NCBI GenBank assembly: GCA_030272585.1
Contig: BSYQ01000006.1
Span: forward strand, 6,535,001 to 6,599,000
Reading direction: 5' to 3'
Source of the DNA: Bryopsis sp. KO-2023
Lineage: Eukaryota > Chlorophyta > Ulvophyceae > Bryopsidales > Bryopsidaceae
Length of the DNA: 64,000 bases
Position 1 is the stretch's first letter, and every line of letters begins with the position of its first letter. Position numbers and translations under genes: made by a program. The notes under the pieces are model-generated. The model did no database searches. It was not told the origin of the DNA and saw nothing but the letters and a program-made list of their open reading frames with translations. Positions 57,401 to 64,000 of this stretch are shown here, piece after piece.

Positions 57401-58278
57401 TTGAACTCGTGAAAAGTCCAGGGATGTCTGGGATGTACTGGGCTTTCTCGTGATTGATTCTTTCTTTGTTTTTTGGTTTTCATTCTCAGTTTGAATCGAA
57501 TGCCAAGGAATGCAAAAGCATTGCTAAAGTTGCGGGTCTGGTAAATCTGACTGAAAAGAGACCTTGGGATCAAAGTGTTGTTGTCCATCGAAGAAGGGAC
57601 CTCAGGAGAGGCCCGTGTCGGTGTTGGGTGGAAAGATATGATGGCGGAATCATTCTGAGGTAACTCAAAAAGCTGTAGAAAAAAACTGGGTTGCGAGAGA
57701 ACCCAGTCACAATTTGACATAGTATTCTGTGCGTTTTGCCATTTCTGCTGATCCATAGAAATGCTTATAGCATAATTGATGTTCAACATCAATGTTTGTT
57801 GGGGGTCGTATCGCATCCCAAGACAATGGGAGTATTACATCAGAAAGCAATGAAATGGTGAGTGGATTAATTGGTTTCTTTTTCATTCTGTGAAGGATGG
57901 ATTGGGATAATCCTGTCGGTGGCACATGCTATGAGTTCATAGAGCTGACTGAAGATTGCCAGACTATGGTACTCAGGCAGGAATTGTTTCGGAAAAACAA
58001 TGGGCCAAGTTCTATTGTCAGGTGGGACATGCATCCATCCGTATGCGTATTCAATATTTTGTGTACAATGGAACAGCCATTGAGAAAAGGGTGTCTGTGG
58101 CCAAGGACAGCGTCTTGTATGTTGATAAATTTTTGTGTCTTCTATTCAATTGGTGTTTTTTTTTTTTTTTTGGAAAAAGTCGTTCACGTTGTACTATCAT
58201 TGTATTGGCATGTAGGATGGTGTTGCGGCGATCGGAGTAGGAGGATTGGCTATTTTCAACCTGCAAAGGAAAGGATAA
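51476..58278 (+). CDS. Large multi-exon protein, mostly disordered, with unassigned C-terminal globular region
   Basis: Exons: 51476-51550, 51778-51886, 52195-52318, 52688-53123, 53621-53947, 54298-54429, 54553-54620, 54796-54999, 55349-56519, 56868-57269, 57490-57659, 57759-57857, 57896-57968, 58022-58111, 58216-58278 (about 1180 aa, phases agree). The first 900 or so residues are Ser/Pro/Glu-rich and look disordered, with a poly-proline SH3-ligand-like IPPPLPSRR and one likely helical region near LFRDTARVREYVRALQSIAR. The last 280 residues look folded (GKWKTDWELSDSYDSL, KRPWDQSVVVHRR, CWVERYDGGIILRNAYSII) and faintly recall a START-type lipid pocket, but I do not claim it. An alternative 3' end (exon to 58021, then 58216-58240) gives a shorter tail. 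I do not recognise the family. Confidence 0.6.
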
Positions 58279-61200
58279 TATTCATTTCATGGTAGCTATA
58301 TGTCTGTCATATGGACATTCCCTTGCAAGCCGCATTCTTAGCACACCCTGTTGTATTGGAGGCATTGAACTCCATCAGGGTTGAACAACAAGTTGCTGAA
58401 GGGATATATCGTGTTCTGTTCATTTTTGAACTGTGAAAAAATATTTTGTTTCAGAGGGGTATTCGGGGCAGGGTTTGAGAAAGAGTTGTAAAAATGAAAA
58501 ATGGTGATTAAGTGAGAAACAAGACAAATCCTGTGTTTTTGTTGCAAAAGGGGGGGGGGGGGGGTGAGAAGTTTGTGCGTCTATGTTTGATGAGCAGGAT
58601 TTGTGGGGTAGTGGTTTGGGGGAATGAGGATGACTTGAATCGAAATTGAGGTTCTTGGGTGAAAAGGATGGGGAGAGTTTTGACTATCAGATGCATTAAT
58701 GTTGTGACCTGTAGATCTACATATTGATTGGGATGTAAAGCTCTGGGATAAAATGTCGTGAACAACTGAGGGAGTAATTGTGTTGAGAAGCACACACGAG
58801 GATCATCCAAATGTGAGAAACGAAATTTTTCGATTGTTGGGGGGGTGGGGGGGAGGGGAAGGGTCTTTCAGTTCGCGCCTCCCTACTACGAGCTGAATCC
58901 AACAAACCCCTCCAGCCACTCCACCACTGCCATTGCCTATCACGCCCAGACTTCAACTTCAACTGTTCGCGAAATGTATTTGTCCTCTCATCAATCGTCC
59001 TTAACACACAAATAAATATGAACTGTTATCACCGACAACCTCCAGACACTCACATTTGCAAGTGCTGCTGTGCATCGAAATCGGGTTGTCAGTTTCCTTC
59101 TCAAGGGTGTAGTAATTGGTTTTATAAGTTGTCTGGAAAATGCTCTTTTCCGATGCTGTCAGATCATGTCCCTTGCGAGTCTTTCAGCTCAGTTCGAACA
59201 GACAGGAACCAAGACTTCGTAGTGAACACTTCACAAAGCAACGAAAAGTTACAAAACGAGGCAATCGTCCACATACAAGTACCCAAAGATCTACTTGATC
59301 AATCACATAAATGATATTTCTGGGATTGGCCACTTTTTCAGAATTTTACTTGCTCCAGTCCGCCAAGAACTCCAAATTGTAACAAACACGTTTCCTGAGA
59401 ATGTCTCTGTGTGTTGGTCATTCTGGTGCTACCAACAATTCCACTCTGTTGACAACTCCATCGCTTCATAGGTGAATCAATGTCAACTCCCCCTCTCTCT
59501 CTCTCTCTCTCTCAACACTTGTTTTTTGTTTCTTCTAACTGAAATTTGGTCGAGACAGCCCTTCTCACACTGCTTCCAACAACTTCAGCCACCCAATGGG
59601 CCAGTACCCTTCATGGGTCTTCCTGATTGTCTGTCTGTCTGCCTGCCTGTGTGTCTGTCTGCTCAGCCGGAAAACATGAACTACAGTCAGTTTTCTGTTC
59701 CATCGGTATATTCCTTCCTGCAGCCGCCACAGATATTTTGGTATCTTACAAATTTCCTTCCGCGCCCAAGCGCTTCAGGAAGCGCTTGAACCGCAATTTC
59801 TCTGCAGACTCCCCCTTTGATGTACGACCTTGTACAGTCGACTGCCCTCGGTCGATCTTGTTTCATCGCTTCACTCAGACAGGTTTTCTTACGTCGCTCA
59901 GGTCACAACTACTTTTACGGGAACTTTTTGTCCCTACCACAGCCTTTTCCTATCCTCACTCTTTTTTTCCGCAGGGGCTCCTCCTGCGGGATTCTCGACA
60001 GTTGGCTTAGAGTCACCAGGTGCAACTGCAACGACGGGATCGATCCCGTTAGACAGAGTGTGAACTGCAGTGATCGTCTCACAAACCGGCGGGTGGTTCT
60101 TTAACTCCTCAGTCTGCGTCTCAGTGACCGTCTCGTCCTCGGCCGTTTTGCTTTTTGCGTCGGTTGGAGGCTCGTTTTCCTGTCCCTCAGTGTCTTCGTC
60201 ACTTTTGGACCTTCAGGCTGAAGGCTTCAGCATAGAAGCTTACCTTTCCTTAAGTACGACAACTTTGGTCCCAAGATCCCTCTCGATTCAACGCCCAAAG
60301 TGATCATTCTTGGCCACACTTCGCCAAGTCTGCTCGCCAGCAGACTTCCCCCCACCCTAATACCCTGTCGTCAAATAGTCTCACGCCCGGCGACGATCGT
60401 TCCATCCTTCCACGTAAGACCCTCAGATATGAGTGGTGCTGCTCACTCCCAACTGTCGTTAACCCCTTTCTTCCAGTCGCCACGTCGCCAGCTCTTTTGG
60501 CGTCTGTAAGCGTGTCCGCTGGTCAGCACAGCGTGTGTCCCCTCAGTCTTTCAGTGAAGCCATCCAAAACGGCGCAAGTTCGTCCACCAGATTCTGTTCT
60601 CCTCAGGAGTTTCTGTGACTACGGATCCGTAAGTCCGGACTTGCCACTCCTCTCTGCGCAGGTCCATCCCCTCTTCGCATCCGACCACGCTTCCTTCTTG
60701 CCACAGTTGTCTTCGATCGGACGTTTGTTTCCTCTTTATCCATGTCTGTTCGCTTGTGTTTCCGTATCCATCCCCAGAGGTGTTTGAGGCTCCGAAACCA
60801 TGTAAACTATTCTTTTGCGACGCTTCCGGGGTCATATTCCCCGCGGGTTTTTCAGCTCGGTTCAGTCATACGGGAACCAAGAATAGTCGTGGTGAACAGT
60901 TCGCAAAGCGAGGACACCGGAAAATCACAAAACGAGGCTGTCCTTCCAGTTGTTGATGGCGGGTACAAGTATCAAATGAATATGCTGGGTATCTCTTTTC
61001 AATATCAGATTTCAGAAGCAGAACTCGATGCAAATTCTGAAGTTCTCTGGGAGTTTTCCTCCTTAGTCCATTTATTACTGTTGTGTCAAATTGAAGAGAA
61101 TGAGGTTATTTATGGTACAGATCAGATCTTGACAGCAAGGATATAGTCTTCTTGGTTGTATCTAGGCTTTTCTGTAAGCTTCAATATGGTGTTTGTTGTA

Positions 61201-61658
61201 TGGTCGAAGTAACAATATGTTTTATATCAGCAGACTTGGAAAATCCATGTTCGCTTCATTCCACAGAATAGATGGACAAACAAACTACAAATTAACTGTT
61301 ATCTGTGAATACGGGCTTTCCAAACAGGATACACCACAAGTTTGTCGCCGAAGTAACAACGCTTACAGAAAGTAAACAATCGACGTTCAATATTTTCACT
61401 GCGTCCACAAGCACTCAACTAGTCTGTACTTCTTTCCAAAATACCTCTTCTCCAACGAAGTTACCAACGATCACAAAACTGCACTCCACAAATCGTTGAT
61501 TGACAAACCAGGGCTTGCCCCTGCCAACAACTGAAACAAATCAACAACTTCAAAACGAAAACTTCAACTTCGTCTGTTCTTTCCAAAAAATATACCTCCC
61601 ATACTTTCGTTTTTCCAACGAAAGTGTTCAACATCCTTCTACACTTCTCTTCATGGAT
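58279..61658. other. Gene-poor region with simple repeats and a diverged direct repeat
   Basis: It holds a G15 run (58550-58564), a (CT)n tract (59493-59512) and a TGTC/TGCC-rich tract (59626-59662). Several frames are open for about 100 codons but none continues or shows a domain. A diverged direct repeat (59144-59262 and 60811-60938) has coding-like similarity in translation. The stretch from 59800 to 60950 is CpG-rich with many possible acceptor sites. It may be a decayed Ser/Thr-rich gene or repeats of a mobile element. Confidence 0.4.
59144..60938 (+). repeat. Diverged direct repeat pair, possibly former exons
   Basis: The copies are 59144-59262 and 60811-60938. They align from TCTTTT(C/G)CGA(T/C)GCT through GGAACCAAGA and GTGAACA(C/G)TTC(A/G)CAAAGC to CAAAACGAGGC, with small indels. 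In one frame both read a similar peptide (VVNTSQSNE against VVNSSQSED, then QNEA in both), so the similarity may be coding. No complete gene could be built around either copy. Confidence 0.45.
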
Positions 61659-62789
61659 TTATGCTGTGCACGACTTAGGCTCATGCACGCATGCACGCTC
61701 CGCTATCCGCTTGCCAGCTTTTCTCAGCCTCGCCCTTTTTCCATCTTCGTGCGGAACGTCCACGTACTTGCTCTCAAAGGCAACGTGTGACTTCGCGGAA
61801 ATTAAATATTTCGCCCCAGTCCCGCATGCAACTCCAACAGGTTTAAAATATGTGGAGTAGACGGTGGCTGGACCAACTTTTGACACCGCCTGCTGCATTA
61901 CGACCATTTGGTAAGGCCCGACTTGTGAGGTCACGGTGATGGTCTGTGCCTCCTGGAACACCTCGCTCTCTTCGGATCCCCAGTCGTAGCCAATGGATGT
62001 ACTCATCTCCCCTGTAACTATTCCCTCGATACCACCACCTACAGATATTGTCATATCAGTACTCGTCGTCCAGGATGATGTCTCTGATATTTCTGTCCCG
62101 ATAGTCTGTGCGTAAGCGAGAGTGGCGTCGTTGGGGTTGTCGCAGTTGTCCAAAGTAGCAATAACAGCATACTCGTCGTACGGTTCCCAAGAGTCCTCGT
62201 CTCCTGCTCTCCATCCAATAAGCGTGCCCGCAGGGTCCCAAGAGCCATAATATGTTTGTGCACCATTGCAGTTGAAGTAGGGAGAACTTGCATCATTCGA
62301 GTACAGCGTCCCACCGCCTCTGTCGTTTTTCAACCAGATGTGAGTATCATCTTCGTCGGTGTAGACATAAAAGCCCTGACCTGATTTGCAGCAAGTGTGC
62401 CAATCCCTCACGATATAGTCAGGACTGCAATCCACGAATGTCCTACCGTCATACATCAACAAGTACATCAGGTCTCCGCGCCATTCAACCTGGTATCTCT
62501 CCTCTGCCTGGCAATTTGTCGAGCCAGATACCATGTCCTTGTTGCCGTCTGGCCTGATAAACTTTTGGAAGTGTCCCCCAATGAAACACATGTAGTCATC
62601 GCCTATGGTAAGGCCGGATCCGGACTGAGGCGCTGGCCCAGTCTGGAACCTCCAAAGGTAGTTGTTTGGATCGCCGCTGCGAACCTGCCACCAGTCTACT
62701 CCATCCTTGTTTATATCTGGTGGCGTGGTTTTCGCTCCTTGGGCGACGGCACACAGAGAAAGCACGATCGCAAACAAGACGCCTGCCAT
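61659..62789 (-). CDS. Secreted aerolysin-like (beta-pore-forming type) protein, copy 1
   Basis: An intronless frame of 376 codons from the ATG at 62789. A clear signal peptide (MAGVLFAIVLSLCAVAQG) is followed by a Trp/Tyr/Cys-rich N-terminal half with many Asp and Gly residues and paired cysteines (for example WHTCCKSG), which may be a binding domain. The C-terminal half has long alternating Ser/Thr-rich strands (ETSSWTTSTDMTISVGGGIE, TSIGYDWGSEESEVFQEAQT, ITVTSQVGPYQMVV), the pattern of the aerolysin/ETX-MTX2 pore-forming fold, in which a Ser/Thr-rich hairpin inserts into membranes. Family membership is inferred from pattern only. It is intact with no frameshift. Its lack of introns and its CpG-rich codons set it apart from most neighbours. 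Confidence 0.7.
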   Translation of the reverse strand: MAGVLFAIVLSLCAVAQGAKTTPPDINKDGVDWWQVRSGDPNNYLWRFQTGPAPQSGSGLTIGDDYMCFIGGHFQKFIRPDGNKDMVSGSTNCQAEERYQVEWRGDLMYLLMYDGRTFVDCSPDYIVRDWHTCCKSGQGFYVYTDEDDTHIWLKNDRGGGTLYSNDASSPYFNCNGAQTYYGSWDPAGTLIGWRAGDEDSWEPYDEYAVIATLDNCDNPNDATLAYAQTIGTEISETSSWTTSTDMTISVGGGIEGIVTGEMSTSIGYDWGSEESEVFQEAQTITVTSQVGPYQMVVMQQAVSKVGPATVYSTYFKPVGVACGTGAKYLISAKSHVAFESKYVDVPHEDGKRARLRKAGKRIAERACVHEPKSCTA

Positions 62790-63354
62790 TGTGTGAAGCA
62801 ACTGGTGAGGGCTACATACACAGCAATAAGTATCCCTCACTACGACACATTGAAACACAGCTGTAATGTGGCCTTGCACGTCACTGCATGCAAACTGTAC
62901 ACATATCCCCCACAGTCAACGTTCCCTGTCCAGCCAAAAGTGGCGGATATGGAGGCCAGGAGTTGACCAGTGCCAAGAAAACAGTCAAGAAAACGAAGAT
63001 CAGACAGAATCCCCAGTATGCATTGCAGGGCAAGGAAGAAGGGCAAGGCTCGCGCGCGGCTTAGATAGTCATCCACGGTTCGGCTCCTCCGGTCCATACG
63101 ATCCATTCCACGGTTCTAATTCCAGAAGTTCATATGAACCATTCTCCTTCCGAGTTGTGACCCGCGGCCACTAGCTAGTAAACTACTGGCCTGAGCATCC
63201 GCCACTTTTGGCTGGACAGGAAACGTTGACTGTGGGGGATATGTGTACAGTTTGCATGCAGTGACATGCATTACAGCTGTGTTCCAATGTGTAATGTGTC
63301 GTAGTGAGGGATACTTATTGCTGTGTATGTAGCCCTCACCAGTTGCTTCACACA
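62790..63354. promoter_or_regulatory. Mirrored divergent promoter between the two aerolysin-like genes
   Basis: These 565 bp lie between opposite start codons. The first 150 bp or so upstream of each start are near-identical inverted copies (including CACCAGTTGCTTCACACAAT just before each ATG), so both genes should carry the same promoter. The unique centre is about 62950-63195 and is CpG-rich (CGCGCGCGGC near 63050). Small indels distinguish the two arms. Confidence 0.65.
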
Positions 63355-64000
63355 ATGGCAGGCGTCTTGTTTGCGATCGTGCTTTCTCTGTGTGCCGTCG
63401 CCCAAGGAGCGAAAACCACGCCACCAGATATAAACAAGGATGGAGTAGACTGGTGGCAGGTTCGCAGCGGCGATCCAAACAACTACCTTTGGAGGTTCCA
63501 GACTGGGCCAGCGCCTAAGTCCGGATCTGGCCTTACCATAGGCGATGAGTACATGTGTTTCATGGGGGGACACTTCCAAAAGTTTATCAGGCCAAACAGC
63601 AACAAGGACATGGTGTCTGGCTCGTCGGATTGCCAGGCAGAGGAGAGATACCAGGTTGAATGGCGCGGAGACCTGATGTACTTGTTGATGTATGACGGTA
63701 GGACATTCGTGGATTGCAGTCCTGACGCCGTCGTGAGGGATTGGCATACCTGTTGCAAGTCAGGTGAGGGCTTTTATGTCTACACCGACGAAGATGATAC
63801 TCACATCTTTTTGAAAAACGACAGAGGCGGTGGGACGCTGTACTCGAATGATGCAAGTTCTCCCTACTTCAACTGCAATGGTGCAAAAACATATTACAGT
63901 CCCTGGGACCCTGCGGGCACGCTTATTGGATGGAGAGCAGGAGACGAGGACTCTTGGGAACCGTACGACGAGTATGCAGTTATTGCTACTCTGGACAATT
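63355..64000 (+). CDS. Secreted aerolysin-like protein, copy 2 (3' end outside window)
   Basis: The frame opens at the ATG at 63355 and is still open at base 64000, giving the first 215 codons. It has the same signal peptide as copy 1 and differs from it at roughly a dozen residues over this length, mostly conservative. Only the N-terminal half, before the Ser/Thr-rich strands, lies in the window. No frameshift or stop is seen. The substitutions keep the reading frame and the cysteines, which suggests that both copies are, or recently were, under selection. Confidence 0.75.
   Translation, partial: MAGVLFAIVLSLCAVAQGAKTTPPDINKDGVDWWQVRSGDPNNYLWRFQTGPAPKSGSGLTIGDEYMCFMGGHFQKFIRPNSNKDMVSGSSDCQAEERYQVEWRGDLMYLLMYDGRTFVDCSPDAVVRDWHTCCKSGEGFYVYTDEDDTHIFLKNDRGGGTLYSNDASSPYFNCNGAKTYYSPWDPAGTLIGWRAGDEDSWEPYDEYAVIATLDN

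Larger units (their letters stand above)
61659..64000. repeat. Large inverted duplication (arms over 0.8 kb, unique spacer about 245 bp)
   Basis: The left arm runs from within copy 1 to about 62950 and the right arm from about 63196 to the window edge. They match as reverse complements across promoter and coding sequence, with scattered substitutions and a few short indels upstream of the start codons. The outer ends of the repeat are not in view on the right and not defined on the left. Confidence 0.85.

Noticed and set aside
58216..58278. FIS1-like tail-anchored C-terminus for the large gene
   Set aside because: The hydrophobic end resembles tail anchors in general, but the preceding region shows no TPR-like helices, so no mitochondrial-fission role is claimed.
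1..64000. CRISPR arrays, operons, tRNA or rRNA genes
   Set aside because: No regularly spaced repeats, no bacterial gene layout, and no cloverleaf-like or rRNA sequence recognised on either strand.

Overview
This is nuclear DNA of a compact, intron-rich eukaryote that very probably carries a plastid. Most genes are split by short GT-AG introns (about 50 to 700 bp). Three predicted products point to photosynthesis: a plastid terminal oxidase (PTOX), a DUF1995/LPA3-like protein and a rhodanese-like protein, each with a basic, Ser/Ala-rich N-terminus that looks like a plain transit peptide with no ER signal peptide in front. That fits a primary-plastid lineage (a green, streptophyte or glaucophyte alga) better than a secondary-plastid alga. 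The species cannot be named from the sequence.

Layout: 3-6169, a Ty3/gypsy chromovirus cut by the left edge, with a frameshift in pol and a poly(A)-like end; 7615-10699 (-), PTOX; 11010-14171 (+), TRP-like cation channel; 15340-17373 (+), secretory alpha/beta hydrolase; 19087-19479 (-), ribosomal protein uS8 (RPS15A); 20090-23500 (-), eIF2B delta with a hAT-like element in its last intron; 23773-25059 (+), mTERF protein; 25615-31807 (-), insulysin-type M16 protease in 14 exons; 32161-33935 (+), membrane-anchored GH17 glucanase; 34438-38420 (+), malic enzyme fused to EF-hands and a cyclic-nucleotide-binding-type domain; 38763-39287 (-), NatB acetyltransferase subunit NAA20; 39970-41757 (+), F-box/LRR protein; 42589-44900 (+), protein with an N-terminal Z-alpha (Z-DNA/Z-RNA-binding) domain; 45435-47784 (-), DUF1995 plastid protein; 47963-49227 (+), rhodanese-like plastid protein; 51476-58278 (+), large unassigned protein; 61659-62789 (-) and 63355-64000 (+, cut by the right edge), an inverted pair of intronless secreted proteins resembling aerolysin-type pore formers.

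Five gene pairs stand head to head (minus then plus) with 178 to 682 bp between start codons, so bidirectional promoters look like the normal local arrangement. DUF1995 and the rhodanese-like protein form a divergent pair of likely plastid genes. The most unusual items are the Ca2+/cNMP-type regulatory fusion on a prokaryotic-type malic enzyme, the Z-alpha protein, the mirrored pair of aerolysin-like genes, and a CpG-free block inside the retroelement pol gene.

Exon models were built by hand by joining conserved protein segments at GT-AG (or GC-AG) sites with matching phase. For every multi-exon gene the summed exon length is divisible by three. Exon edges may be off by one or two bases, notably around 36608-36774.
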